From contig DATKQG010000009.1 in NCBI GenBank assembly GCA_035532835.1, forward strand, positions 43,188 through 107,187: 64,000 bases of DNA. Direction: 5' to 3'. The position numbers were made by a program, and so were the translations under genes. Within the stretch, counting starts at the first letter, position 1. Every line of letters starts with the position of its first letter. Under the pieces are notes generated by a model, which saw only the letters and a list, made by a program, of their open reading frames with translations, was not told where the DNA came from and did not search any database. The DNA comes from Candidatus Dormiibacterota bacterium (GTDB lineage Bacteria > Vulcanimicrobiota > Vulcanimicrobiia > Vulcanimicrobiales > Vulcanimicrobiaceae). This document shows, piece by piece, positions 33,073-42,615 of this stretch.

Positions 33073-34455
33073 ATGCTCGTACCACGATTGATCGACGCCA
33101 TCGGCGCCGACGCCGTCAAGTTCGCGCCCGAAGACCTCAGCGTGTACGCATTTGACGGGTACACGCAAGGGCGGGCTCCCAGCGCGGTCGTGCTGCCGCG
33201 TTCGGTCGCGGACGTGAGCGCGGTCGTAAAGATTGCGCGTGAGTTTGGCGAGCCGATCGTTCCTCGCGGCGCGGGCACCGGTCTCTGCGGCGGCGCCGTC
33301 CCCATCGAGGGCGGTATCGTCGTCTCGTTCGCGCGCATGAATCGTATCCTCGAACTCGACGTGCGCGGCCGGCGGGCTCGCGTGCAGCCGGGCTTGGTCA
33401 ATCTCGACCTTTCGACCCGCATCGCCGGCCACGGCTTGTTCTTCGCCCCGGATCCGTCGTCGCAAAAAGTATCGACGATCGGCGGCAATATCGGAACGAA
33501 CGCCGGCGGACCGCACTGCTTGCAGTACGGGACGACGGTCAACCACGTATTGGGCCTGGAGATCGTCGATTCGTTCGGCGAAGTGTTCACGACGACGCTG
33601 GACGGAGCGGGCTACGACCTCACCGCGGCGCTCGTGGGCAGCGAAGGGACGCTGGGGATCGTCACGTCCGCCTGGGTGCGCCTGCAAAGGCTCCCCGAAT
33701 CCGTCCGCGTCTGGGTCGCCGCGTTTCCGAGCATCGACGCCGCATCCGAAGCGGTCTCCGCCATCGTCGCAGCCGGCATCATCCCGACCGCACTCGAGAT
33801 GATGGATCGCGTTATCGCGCAGGCCGTCGAAGCGGCCTTTCACGCGGGATATCCTACCGATGCCGGCGCCATTCTGCTGATTGAAAACGCCGGTTTCGAA
33901 GACGACATGCGTGCCTGCGAAGAGGGGCTGTACCGTATCGTCCACGCCAACGGCGCCCTTTCGTGGCACACCGCGCGCAGTCAATCCGAGCGCGATGCGC
34001 TCTGGGCCGGCCGCAAAGGTGCCGCCGGCGCGGTAGGGCGTTTAGCGCAGAATTACTACCTGCAAGACGTCTGCGTGCCGCGCAGCAAGCTGCCGCAGGC
34101 GTTGCGCGCGGTCGAAGCGGCGGCACGCGAGCATCGGCTCGTCGTCGGCAACGTGTTCCACGCCGGGGACGGAAATCTGCATCCGATGATCCTGTACGAT
34201 AAGCGCGATGCCGTACAGGTCGCCGCGGTGATCGAAACCGGGAACGCGATCCTCTCTTCGGCCGTCGCCCTCGGCGGCACGGTGAGCGGCGAACACGGCA
34301 TCGGCTACGAAAAGCGCGAGGCGATGACGCAGATCTACTCCACCGACGATCTGGCGACGATGGCGCGAGTCCGCGACGTCTTCGACCCTAAGCTCATGTT
34401 CAATCCGGAGAAAATTTTTCCAAGCGGAGCGCGCTGCCCCGAGGTCCGCGCGTGA
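33073..34455 (+). CDS. glcD: Glycolate oxidase subunit GlcD (FAD-linked)
   Basis: 460 residues of the PCMH/vanillyl-alcohol oxidase family. FAD-binding motifs: VPRGAGTGLCGGAVPIEGGI (in part), the PDPSSQ and GGNIGTNAGGPHCLQYG loop, and GSEGTLGIVTSAWVRL. The C-terminal domain ends with HAGDGNLHPMILYD and GTVSGEHGIGYEKRE (substrate and FAD side). It oxidises glycolate or D-lactate with GlcE. Its TGA overlaps the glcE GTG (GTGA). Confidence 0.92.
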   Translation: MLVPRLIDAIGADAVKFAPEDLSVYAFDGYTQGRAPSAVVLPRSVADVSAVVKIAREFGEPIVPRGAGTGLCGGAVPIEGGIVVSFARMNRILELDVRGRRARVQPGLVNLDLSTRIAGHGLFFAPDPSSQKVSTIGGNIGTNAGGPHCLQYGTTVNHVLGLEIVDSFGEVFTTTLDGAGYDLTAALVGSEGTLGIVTSAWVRLQRLPESVRVWVAAFPSIDAASEAVSAIVAAGIIPTALEMMDRVIAQAVEAAFHAGYPTDAGAILLIENAGFEDDMRACEEGLYRIVHANGALSWHTARSQSERDALWAGRKGAAGAVGRLAQNYYLQDVCVPRSKLPQALRAVEAAAREHRLVVGNVFHAGDGNLHPMILYDKRDAVQVAAVIETGNAILSSAVALGGTVSGEHGIGYEKREAMTQIYSTDDLATMARVRDVFDPKLMFNPEKIFPSGARCPEVRA

Positions 34456-35654
34456 CGCCCTCCAGCCTGGAAGAGCTCTCCGACGTGGTGGCCTCGTGCA
34501 ACCGCAACGGCGAACGCATCGCGATCGAAGGCGGCAACACGCTCGCCGGTATGGGTGTGCCCGTGCAACGGCCGTGCACGCGCGTGCGAACGGCATCGTT
34601 GACGGGGATCGTTGAGGACGCGCCGACCGATCTCGTCGTCGCAGCCCAGGGTGGAATCACGTTGCGCAATCTCGCGACGCAATTGGCGGCGCACGGCACG
34701 CATATCCCCTTCGACGCTCCCCTCGCGCACCAAGCAACGCTGGGCGGTACGCTCGCGGCCGGATGGCTGGGCCCGCGCCGTCACCTCTACGGGCGGCCGC
34801 GCGATTACGTGATCGGCTCCGTCGCGGTGTTGGCCGACGGTACGATCGCGCGCGCGGGAGGGATGGTGGTCAAGAACGTCTCCGGCTACGATATGAGTCG
34901 CCTGTACGTGGGCGCATTCGGAACGCTCGGAATCATCGCGCAGGCCAATTTAAAGACGACCGCTCTGCCGCCGCTTACGCGCATCTTCATCGCACCGTTG
35001 CCGGAGGGAACGCGACGACGCGCCCTTGCGAGCATCGCATCGCTGCACATCGTACCTGCAGCGGCATTCTGGGTAGAAGGCTTCCATCAATCGATCGACG
35101 GGGATGACGGGCACGAGGGCCGATTGATCGTGCTCTTGGAGGGCAGCGCCGCGCTGTTGGAGCGCTCGACGCGCGATCTTCGCTCGGCGCTGGGGCGAGC
35201 GGGCGTGCCCGAAACGCAGATCCTCGACACGGGCGCGCGCGAAGCCTTCGGACGCATCCTCGATGCGTACGTTAGCTGCTTGGGCGAGCGTTCGATCACG
35301 TACCGCATCTCGGCCCACAGCCAGAGCCTGATCGACCGCGTTCTCGCCGCGCGCCTTCTCGCCGAACGCTTCGAGCTACGCGCCGACACGCTGGTCGATG
35401 CCATGAACGACGACCTCATTCTTCGCGTCAGCGATTTGGATTCGCACGCGCTCGGAGCCAAAATCGCCATGTTCGACGACGCGCTCCACGACGACGAACC
35501 CGGCGCCACGGTGGTGGCGGGAGCGCACCCGCAACGCGCCTCGCTCAACGTGTGGGGAGAGCTCCCGGATGCCTTCGATCGCATGCGCGCGCTTAAAGCG
35601 CGCTTCGATCCGAACGGCACGTTGAATCCCGGCCGCTTTATCGGCGGCATCTAA
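34452..35654 (+). CDS. glcE: Glycolate oxidase subunit GlcE (FAD-binding)
   Basis: 400 residues from GTG 34452. It has the shorter PCMH-type FAD domain: RIAIEGGNTLAGMG, ATLGGTLAAGWLGPRRHLYG, YVIGSVAVLADG, GGMVVKNVSGYDMSRLYVGA and GTLGIIAQANLKT. The end, FDPNGTLNPGRFIGGI, is characteristic. The usual third gene glcF (Fe-S subunit) does not follow; a DUF2600 gene begins 5 bases later instead. Another Fe-S partner elsewhere is likely. Confidence 0.9.
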   Translation: MTPSSLEELSDVVASCNRNGERIAIEGGNTLAGMGVPVQRPCTRVRTASLTGIVEDAPTDLVVAAQGGITLRNLATQLAAHGTHIPFDAPLAHQATLGGTLAAGWLGPRRHLYGRPRDYVIGSVAVLADGTIARAGGMVVKNVSGYDMSRLYVGAFGTLGIIAQANLKTTALPPLTRIFIAPLPEGTRRRALASIASLHIVPAAAFWVEGFHQSIDGDDGHEGRLIVLLEGSAALLERSTRDLRSALGRAGVPETQILDTGAREAFGRILDAYVSCLGERSITYRISAHSQSLIDRVLAARLLAERFELRADTLVDAMNDDLILRVSDLDSHALGAKIAMFDDALHDDEPGATVVAGAHPQRASLNVWGELPDAFDRMRALKARFDPNGTLNPGRFIGGI

Positions 35655-35659
35655 GCGCA

Positions 35660-36724
35660 ATGATCGACGACATTCGCTGGGCCGTACGCCACGTGCTCTC
35701 CAGCCCCGACCGCCTGCGCTACTTGCTCGCAACCGGCATCGAAGCGCCGTTCTATCTTGCAAGATTCTTGCGCGTCATCGTGCCGCAAGCCCGCGAACGC
35801 CTTGCGGCGTTGCGAACGCTCGCAGAAGCGATGCCCGACGATCGTTTGCGCGCGCAAGCGCTCGCGAGCATCGAAGGCAAATCCTATCACGTTGCCGGAG
35901 CGTGCATCCTGGCAACGTTTCTCCCGCCGGACGCCGCGCGCGAGTATATCGCGGTCGTCGCGCCGCTGGAAACGATCTACGATTATCTCGACAACCTCTG
36001 CGATCGCCATCCCGATGTCGACCCTGCCGCCTATCCGGTACTCCATCAAGCGATCGCCGACGCGTTGGATCCGAATGCAGCGCCTCGCGATTACTATGCG
36101 AACGGGCCGTCCGGCGACGATGGCGGCTATCTGCGCGCATTGGTCGAGCAAACGCAGCGCGGCCTCGCCAAGCTGCCGCACTACGAAGACCTCTTACCGT
36201 ATTTTCGCGAGTCGGCGCTGCTCTATTCGCAGATGCAGACGTTCTCCCACTATACCAGTCCCGAACGCGAACTCGCCTGCGTGAGCTGGTACGAAGAGCA
36301 CCGCGAACGGTTCAAAGCTCTGGACTGGCACGAGTTTGCGTGCGCCGCCGGATCGCAATTTCAAGTCTACGCCCCGCTGTTCGTCGCGTTCGAAGGCCGT
36401 CCCGATTTGGCCGGGCTCGCATACGACGCCTACTTCCCATACGTCAGCTCGCTGCACGTCATGCTCGATTCGTTCATCGATCAGAGCGAAGACGCCGCGC
36501 ACGGCGAACTGAGCTTCGCCGCCGTTTACGACGGCCCGCGGCGTTTGCGCGAACGCGTGGCGTTCTTGGCGGCGGCCGGACGCCGAGGATTTGCCGCGTT
36601 ACCGCGCCCCGAATGCCACCGCTTCGTTCTGCGCATCATGACGCTTTTTTATCTGACCCATCCCAAGGTCTTTACACAAGGGCTCGACCGCCAAGCACGA
36701 TCTCTGCTCCGCGCTACCGAATGA
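35660..36724 (+). CDS. DUF2600 family terpene synthase-like protein (YtpB / tetraprenyl-beta-curcumene synthase type)
   Basis: 354 residues, all helical. The family's aspartate-rich motif is ETIYDYLDNLCDRHP (about residues 110-124), and a second acidic cluster lies at LDSFIDQSEDAAHGELSF (about 272-289), both typical of YtpB. YtpB makes tetraprenyl-beta-curcumene from C35 diphosphate in bacilli; the substrate here is unknown. It is placed 5 bases after glcE, so it is in the same operon. A function in long-chain isoprenoid or sporulenoid-like lipid synthesis is a family-based inference. Confidence 0.85.
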   Translation: MIDDIRWAVRHVLSSPDRLRYLLATGIEAPFYLARFLRVIVPQARERLAALRTLAEAMPDDRLRAQALASIEGKSYHVAGACILATFLPPDAAREYIAVVAPLETIYDYLDNLCDRHPDVDPAAYPVLHQAIADALDPNAAPRDYYANGPSGDDGGYLRALVEQTQRGLAKLPHYEDLLPYFRESALLYSQMQTFSHYTSPERELACVSWYEEHRERFKALDWHEFACAAGSQFQVYAPLFVAFEGRPDLAGLAYDAYFPYVSSLHVMLDSFIDQSEDAAHGELSFAAVYDGPRRLRERVAFLAAAGRRGFAALPRPECHRFVLRIMTLFYLTHPKVFTQGLDRQARSLLRATE

Positions 36725-36747
36725 AGGCGCTACCAAGGAGGCTCGCC

Positions 36748-38565
36748 ATGCGTTACCGCTCGATGTTCGCCGCCGCGTGCGTGGCCGTGCTTCTCGGCTC
36801 GCCGCCCGCCGGCGCCGCCGGCAACTACGAAGGGTTGCTGCTCGATTTACCCAGCGCGCAGGGAGCGCTCAACGCGTCGGCCCGCCTCAACGAAGAATCA
36901 CATTACGCGGGCACCCCGGGTGACAAACACATCGCGGACTGGATGCGCGATCAACTCGCCGCCGATGGTTTCGATGCAACCCTCGAGCCGTTTTTTGCCG
37001 AGATCCCCCAATCGCCGACGAAGATCGTCCTCTCCCTCTTGGAGCGGCCGCGCCGGGTCGATTTCGACCTGCGCGAATCGCCGATCGCGAGCGATCCCGA
37101 CGGGACGCGCAAGAATGCGGGCGTGCTGCCCTTCAACGCGTGGTCGGGCAGCGGAGACGTTACCGCCTCGCTCGTCGATTCGGGGCATGGCACGCGCGCC
37201 GATTACGCCATCCTCGACCGCGCTGGTATCAGCGTCAGCCACCGCATCGTGCTCGTTGCTTACGGTGCGGAATTTCGCGGAACCCTTGCGCGGCGCGCCG
37301 AGCGACACGGCGCGGCGGGTGTGATTTTCTGGTCCGATCCAACCGATCGCGACGGTTCTTCCCACGGGCCTGCGTATCCCAACGGTCCGTATCGCCCGCT
37401 GGGTTCGGTGCAGCGCGGAAGCCTGGGCCTGCCGCGCCTGAACATTCCCGTCTTGCCGGTCAGCGCGAAGATCGGCCTGCGTCTACGCGCGGCGATGCGC
37501 AATCGCATCTCGAACGTCCCCGTCCGGCTGCGCGTCGACGCGGGCTACAAGTGGCAGATGCTCTGGAATACGGTCGGCGTGCTGCGCGGCAGCGATCCAA
37601 CCCACTACATCGTCCTTGGCGCACATCGCGATGCGTGGGTCTATGGCGTTACCGACGATGGTTCCGGTATCTCCACGTTGCTCGAAACCGCCCACGCGCT
37701 GGGGTATCTCTATCGCAGCGGTTGGCGTCCGCGGTACTCGATCGTCATTGCGGGTTGGGATGGGGAAGAGATCGGCGAACTCGGCTCCGGGCAGTACGTG
37801 CGCGAGCACTTCGCGAGCCTGCGGAACGGTTGCCTTGCGTATATCAATGAAGACGAAAATGCTACCGGCCAGCGCTTCGTCGCATCGGCTGCCGCCGCGC
37901 TCGGCGCGAGCGTCATCAGCGCTACGAACGTGATTCCCGATCCGGCCCTCCCAAGCCAACGCCTTTATCAACGCTGGCAATCCCAATCGGGCGGCATCAC
38001 CGTCCGCGGGCCGGGAGGCGGGTCCGATTTCGAGCCGTTTCTGTATGAAGCCGGTATCCCGACGATCGAGACCGGCTTCGTCGGACCGTTCGGCGTCTAT
38101 CACTCCGCGTTCGACGATCTGCGCTATGCCGAGTCCCAAGCCGACCCCGGCTTCGTGAACCACCGCGCCATCGCGCAATTGGTGGGCATCCTCGCGTACC
38201 GGTTGACCGACGGCCCATTGCACTATCGGTTTATGCCATACGTCGCGCCGATGCGTTCGGCACTCGCCGCTTACGCGCGCCGGGGAGCGAGCGCGGCCGA
38301 TCTCGCACCGCTCGCCACCGCGATCGCGCGTTTCGCCGGCGCGGCACGAACCGTCGATACACACGGTACCGGGGGCGGGAGCGAAATCGACGCGGTGCAA
38401 GCGCTCGACCGCCTCTATTACGGACGCGACGGGTACCGCCCGGTAGCCTTTCCCGACCTCGCGAAGGGCCTCGCGACCGGCACTCATCCCGCGATCGCCG
38501 CAGCGGCGGAACGCTCCGCAAAAACGCTCGACGCCATCGTTACCGAACTCCACCCGGAGAAATAA
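36748..38565 (+). CDS. Secreted M28 metallopeptidase (glutamate carboxypeptidase II-like)
   Basis: ATG 36748 follows AAGGAGG with 7-base spacing and gives a signal peptide (MRYRSMFAAACVAVLLGSPP, AGA cut). Frame extends upstream but only into DUF2600 coding DNA. The 605 residues hold a PA insert (about 150-260, GAAGVIFWSDPTDRDGSSHG) and an M28 core with zinc motifs: LGAHRDAWVYGVTDDGSGIS, the catalytic Glu in GWDGEEIGELGS, YINEDENATG and the late HSAFDD. The C-terminal helical dimer domain is TFR-like. Periplasmic or secreted peptide trimming is expected. Confidence 0.9.
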   Translation: MRYRSMFAAACVAVLLGSPPAGAAGNYEGLLLDLPSAQGALNASARLNEESHYAGTPGDKHIADWMRDQLAADGFDATLEPFFAEIPQSPTKIVLSLLERPRRVDFDLRESPIASDPDGTRKNAGVLPFNAWSGSGDVTASLVDSGHGTRADYAILDRAGISVSHRIVLVAYGAEFRGTLARRAERHGAAGVIFWSDPTDRDGSSHGPAYPNGPYRPLGSVQRGSLGLPRLNIPVLPVSAKIGLRLRAAMRNRISNVPVRLRVDAGYKWQMLWNTVGVLRGSDPTHYIVLGAHRDAWVYGVTDDGSGISTLLETAHALGYLYRSGWRPRYSIVIAGWDGEEIGELGSGQYVREHFASLRNGCLAYINEDENATGQRFVASAAAALGASVISATNVIPDPALPSQRLYQRWQSQSGGITVRGPGGGSDFEPFLYEAGIPTIETGFVGPFGVYHSAFDDLRYAESQADPGFVNHRAIAQLVGILAYRLTDGPLHYRFMPYVAPMRSALAAYARRGASAADLAPLATAIARFAGAARTVDTHGTGGGSEIDAVQALDRLYYGRDGYRPVAFPDLAKGLATGTHPAIAAAAERSAKTLDAIVTELHPEK

Positions 38566-39884
38566 TGCATCCGTACATCGACCGCCGTAACCGCCTGCTC
38601 GCATCGATTGCCGACGGCGTGGCCATTCTTCCCGCCGCGCGCCCGGTTGCGCGCAACGCCGATAGCGAATATGAATTTCGCCAGAACTCGACATTCTATT
38701 ACCTCACCGGATTCGACGAACCGGATGCGGTGCTAGTCCTTGCGCCCGAACACCCGGCCCACCGCAGCGTGCTGTTCTTGCGCACTCGCGACCGCACGCT
38801 GGAGATATGGAACGGCAAACGTCTGGGCGTAGAACGCGCGGTCGAGCACTTGGGAGTGGACGCAGCCTATCCCCTCTCCGAGCTCGACGAACGGCTACCC
38901 GAATTTCTCTGCGGCGCACGTACGCTCTACTACGATATCGGTACCGACGACGCGCGCGACCGGCAAGTGCTGGCCGCCCGCGCGAGCGCCGAGGCGTTGA
39001 CCCGCCGCCGAGGACGTACCGTATCGACCATCGCCTCGCCCGCCGCGATCGTCGACCCGATGCGGCTGATCAAGTCACCCGAGGAGATCGCCACCATGCG
39101 CTCCGCGGCGCGCATCACCGGCCGCGGGCACGAGGCGGCGATGCGAGCGACGCGACCGGGCCTCTACGAATATCAGATCGAAGCGATTCTCGAATACGAA
39201 TACCGCTACGGCGGCGCGCGAAGCACGGCCTACGAATCGATCGTCGCCGGCGGCGAGAACGCCACGATCCTGCACTACAGTACCAACCGCGAACGATTGC
39301 TCGACGGCACCCTGCTTTTGGTCGATTCCGGATGCGAGATGGACAATTACGCCAGCGACGTTACGCGGACGTGGCCGGTGAACGGCCGTTTCTCCGCCGA
39401 GCAACGCGCGATCTACGACATCGTCCTAGCGGCCAACGAAGCGGGCATCGCGCAGGTGCAACCCGGCCGTTCCCAACGCGCATTCCATGAAGCAGCGGTA
39501 CGAACGATCACGGAGGGCCTCATCGACATCGGGCTGCTCGCGGGCAGTCTCGATGAAAATATCGAACGCGAACGCTATCGTGACTATTACATGCACGGTT
39601 CGGGGCATTGGCTCGGGCTGGACGTGCACGATGTTGGACGCTATCGCGACGATGAAGACCGGCCGATTCCGCTCCAACCGGGGATGGTTACCACGGTCGA
39701 GCCCGGGATCTACGTACACGCGGACCTGAATTGCGACGAGCGTTTCAAGCGGATCGGCGTGCGGCTGGAAGATAACGTTCTGGTAACGCAGGACGGCAAC
39801 GAGAATCTCACCGAGACGATTCCCAAACGCATCGACGCAATCGAAGCTATCGTTGGGAGTGCTCCGTGCGCGTCGGTCTCTTAG
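38565..39884 (+). CDS. pepP: Xaa-Pro aminopeptidase (PepP, M24B)
   Basis: 439 residues; the ATG overlaps the M28 stop (TAATG). N-terminal aminopeptidase-P domain with NSTFYYLTGFDEPDAVLVL; pita-bread catalytic domain with the five metal ligands visible in LLVDSGCEMDNYASDVTRTW, HGSGHWLGLDVHD, TTVEPGIYV and IGVRLEDNVLVT. It removes N-terminal residues before proline. Together with the secreted M28 enzyme it suggests a peptide-use operon. The end overlaps the next gene by 19 bases. Confidence 0.94.
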   Translation: MHPYIDRRNRLLASIADGVAILPAARPVARNADSEYEFRQNSTFYYLTGFDEPDAVLVLAPEHPAHRSVLFLRTRDRTLEIWNGKRLGVERAVEHLGVDAAYPLSELDERLPEFLCGARTLYYDIGTDDARDRQVLAARASAEALTRRRGRTVSTIASPAAIVDPMRLIKSPEEIATMRSAARITGRGHEAAMRATRPGLYEYQIEAILEYEYRYGGARSTAYESIVAGGENATILHYSTNRERLLDGTLLLVDSGCEMDNYASDVTRTWPVNGRFSAEQRAIYDIVLAANEAGIAQVQPGRSQRAFHEAAVRTITEGLIDIGLLAGSLDENIERERYRDYYMHGSGHWLGLDVHDVGRYRDDEDRPIPLQPGMVTTVEPGIYVHADLNCDERFKRIGVRLEDNVLVTQDGNENLTETIPKRIDAIEAIVGSAPCASVS

Positions 39885-40708
39885 GTGCTAGTGGGTTCAT
39901 CGGGCAACATCTAGCCGAACGCCTGCGCGCTCGCGGCGATGAGGTCGCGAGCGCGACGCTGCGCGACCCGGCGGCGGCCGCCGCGCAACTCGCCGGCTGT
40001 CATACGATCGTGAATTTGGCGGGAGAGCCGGTTGCGCAACGCTGGACTCGCCAGGCCAAGGAACGCATCGCATCCAGCCGGGTCGAAGCGCCGCGGGCCT
40101 TTATGGCCGCACTCGCGCGGGGTGCCGAACGGCCCACCGCCTACATTTCGGCGTCGGCGATCGGGTTTTACGGCAGCAGCGAGCAGGCGACGTTTACCGA
40201 AGAATCGCCACCGGGAGACGACTTCTTGGCCGACGTCTGCGTGCGGTGGGAAGCGCAGGCACAGCGCGCTTGCGAGCTGGGCATGCGGACCGCGCTGGTG
40301 CGCACCGGGCTCGTGCTCGCTCTCGACGGCGGCGCGCTCAAGCAATTGCTGCCGCCCTTTCGATTGGGCCTAGGCGGCGTGGTCGGCAGCGGCAAGCAAT
40401 GGTATTCGTGGATTCACATCGACGACGTCGTCGGCATCTATATCGCCGCGATCGACGGATTGGACGGCGTTCTCAACGCCACGGCTCCGGAGCCGGTGAC
40501 GAATGCGGAGTTTACTCGAACGCTGGGCGCCGCGCTGCACCGCCCCACGATCCTTCCCGTGCCGCCCATCGCGCTGCGAGCGATGCTCGGCGAGGGCGCC
40601 GGCATCGTTCTCCTCGGGCAGCGCGTCATTCCGCGGCGCACGCAATCGCTCGGTTATCGCTTCGCTTACGAGTCGCTCGGCGACGCGTTGCGCAACCTCT
40701 TAGGCTAG
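39866..40708 (+). CDS. TIGR01777/SDR39U1-family epimerase-like protein
   Basis: 280 residues from GTG 39866 within the pepP end. Rossmann motif MRVGLLGASGFIGQHLAERL, then VNLAGEPVAQRWTRQAKERI and YISASAIGFYGSSEQATFTE (SDR Tyr region). The C-terminal DUF1731-like part is MLGEGAGIVLLGQRVIPRR and YRFAYESLGDALRNLL. The family (YfcH-like) lacks a firm biochemical role. It meets trxB tail to tail with a 4-base overlap. Confidence 0.88.
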   Translation: MRVGLLGASGFIGQHLAERLRARGDEVASATLRDPAAAAAQLAGCHTIVNLAGEPVAQRWTRQAKERIASSRVEAPRAFMAALARGAERPTAYISASAIGFYGSSEQATFTEESPPGDDFLADVCVRWEAQAQRACELGMRTALVRTGLVLALDGGALKQLLPPFRLGLGGVVGSGKQWYSWIHIDDVVGIYIAAIDGLDGVLNATAPEPVTNAEFTRTLGAALHRPTILPVPPIALRAMLGEGAGIVLLGQRVIPRRTQSLGYRFAYESLGDALRNLLG

Positions 40709-41643
40709 AGGACGGTCTCCCGCATCGCAAACTCGTGGGCTTCGAGATACTTTTCGGCATCCATCGCGGCCTTGCAACCCGAACCGGCCGCGGTAATCGC
40801 CTGTTTGTAACGCAGATCGTTGACGTCGCCGCCGACGAAAACGCCCTCGACGTTCGTGTTCGTCCCGTTCGGCGACAGAATGTATCCGGCGGCGTCGAGA
40901 TCGATCTGACCGGCGAAAATCGCGGTATTCGGGATGTGCCCGATCGCGATAAAGAGCGCATCCGCATCGAACTCCGAAATCGTTCCGTCGACGAGATTTT
41001 TCAGCCGTAGCCCGGTCATCTGCGTGGTGCCCAGAACGGCTTCGACCCCGGTGTTCCAAATAAAGTCGATCTTTTCGTGGGAGAGCGCGCGCTCCGCCAT
41101 AATCTTACTGGCGCGCAACGAATCGCGGCGATGAATGACCGTCACCTTGCTGCCGAAGCGCGTCAGAAAGAGCGCCTCTTCCATGGCGGAATCGCCACCT
41201 CCGACCACGACGATACGTTTATCGCGGAAGAACGCGCCGTCGCACGTCGCGCACGTGGAAACGCCCCGGCCGCGCAGCAATTCCTCGCCCGGGATATCGA
41301 GCCAGCGAGCGCTCGCTCCGGTAGCGATGATCACCGTTTCGGCATGGTACTCTTGCTCCGCGGTTCGCACGATCAGCGGTTGCCCGCCGAAATCGACATC
41401 GGTAACGTCGACGTTTTCGATGCGAGCGCCGAAATGCTCGGCTTGCTCGCGGAATTTGATCATCAGATCGGGGCCCATGATCCCATCGGGAAATCCGGGG
41501 TAGTTCTCGACCTCGGTCGTGAGCATGAGCTGGCCGCCGTACATACCCCCGGCAAGCACGAGCGGCGAAAGATTGGCGCGGGCCGCATAGACGGCGGCGG
41601 TAAGTCCGGCCGGCCCGGACCCGATGATGATGACGCGTTCCAT
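40705..41643 (-). CDS. trxB: Thioredoxin reductase TrxB
   Basis: 312 residues starting MERVIIIGSGPAGLTAAVYA. FAD and NADPH Rossmann motifs (GSGPAGLTA, VVVGGGDSAMEEALFLTR), the redox disulfide CATC in GVSTCATCDGAFF, and the terminal GVFVGGDVNDLRYKQAITAA closing the FAD site. It reduces thioredoxin with NADPH and can also reduce selenite to selenide, which would feed SelD; the latter is known of the family, not shown here. Single gene, divergent from the HTH-MBL gene across 87 bases. Confidence 0.95.
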   Translation of the reverse strand: MERVIIIGSGPAGLTAAVYAARANLSPLVLAGGMYGGQLMLTTEVENYPGFPDGIMGPDLMIKFREQAEHFGARIENVDVTDVDFGGQPLIVRTAEQEYHAETVIIATGASARWLDIPGEELLRGRGVSTCATCDGAFFRDKRIVVVGGGDSAMEEALFLTRFGSKVTVIHRRDSLRASKIMAERALSHEKIDFIWNTGVEAVLGTTQMTGLRLKNLVDGTISEFDADALFIAIGHIPNTAIFAGQIDLDAAGYILSPNGTNTNVEGVFVGGDVNDLRYKQAITAAGSGCKAAMDAEKYLEAHEFAMRETVL

Positions 41644-41730
41644 AACGATTCGCTTCGACCGCCCGCCCGCCGGTTCCGGTTGCGCTCCCGCAACAAGGGT
41701 CGCGCCACGACGCTGCCCAAGCGAGCCACG

Positions 41731-42615
41731 ATGGAACACGCGCGACCCGCCCTCCCGCTCGAGGATCATTTCGGCGACATCGTTCGCAAGGCGATGCGCG
41801 GCATCGGCCTGGACGAGCGGCGCCTCGCATCGGCCGCCGGCATCGATATCGCGCTCGTGACGCAATGGCTCCGTAGCGACGCCCCACCCATCGTCGATGA
41901 TGCGCAAGCGCGCTCGATCGCGCGCGCCCTCGGCTTGGACCCTGGTAGGCTGGCCGACTGCGCGGCGCAGGCATGGTATCCGCCGGCGCTGGAGGTCGCG
42001 AACGTGCGCCGGCATTCGCAAGAGCCGCAGCCCAGTAACGGCTACGTCTTCTTCCTTGAAGGCGAGCGCCGCGCCGCGCTCGTGGACCCAGCCGGCGCAC
42101 CGCAGCATCTGCTCGACGTGCTGCGCGACGGCAGCTACCACCTACAGTACATCCTCATCACCCACAAACACGCCGACCATTGCGACGCCACCGCCGATGT
42201 CGCGCGGGCCTTTCCGAACGCGCAAATCGTCATGCACGCGCTCGACGCGCCCGCGATCGGATCGCTCGCCGCGAATTCGCTCCCCGTCCGAGATGGCGCG
42301 GAGCTGCCGTTCGGCGACGACGCCACGATTCGCATGGTGCACACGCCCGGTCATACCGATGGATCGTCGTCCTATCTCTTTCGCTCGACGCTCTTCAGCG
42401 GCGACACACTCTTCGCCGGCAGCGTCGGCGGCGCGTACGGCGACGCCAGCACCTATGAGGATTTACTGCACGGGATCGGCGCCAAGCTCTTCACCCTTCC
42501 CGAACACACCGTCGTCATGCCCGGGCATGGGCCGCCGACGACGCTCGGCCAAGAACGCAAGCACAACCCGTTCTTCCACGATGACGGCCATCCGCATCAC
42601 GAAACAGCGCACTAA
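41731..42615 (+). CDS. Helix-turn-helix / metallo-beta-lactamase-fold hydrolase fusion
   Basis: 294 residues in two parts. Residues about 10-75 look like a Cro/XRE helix-turn-helix (DERRLASAAGIDIALVTQWL, then ARSIARALGLDPGRLADC). Residues about 95-290 are a glyoxalase-II-like MBL fold with THKHADHCDAT (HxHxDH), TPGHTDGSSSY, FSGDTLFAGSVGG and VVMPGHGPPTTL. The HTH may serve as a DNA-binding or dimer module; the hydrolase may act on thioesters or persulfides. Start at ATG 41731 is the first compatible with the HTH. The stop abuts the next ATG. Confidence 0.8.
   Translation: MEHARPALPLEDHFGDIVRKAMRGIGLDERRLASAAGIDIALVTQWLRSDAPPIVDDAQARSIARALGLDPGRLADCAAQAWYPPALEVANVRRHSQEPQPSNGYVFFLEGERRAALVDPAGAPQHLLDVLRDGSYHLQYILITHKHADHCDATADVARAFPNAQIVMHALDAPAIGSLAANSLPVRDGAELPFGDDATIRMVHTPGHTDGSSSYLFRSTLFSGDTLFAGSVGGAYGDASTYEDLLHGIGAKLFTLPEHTVVMPGHGPPTTLGQERKHNPFFHDDGHPHHETAH

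Noticed and set aside
35902..36747. N-terminal extension of the M28 peptidase back to 35902.
   Set aside because: It overlaps the DUF2600 gene in another frame and is Arg-rich. AAGGAGG and a signal peptide at 36748 set the start.
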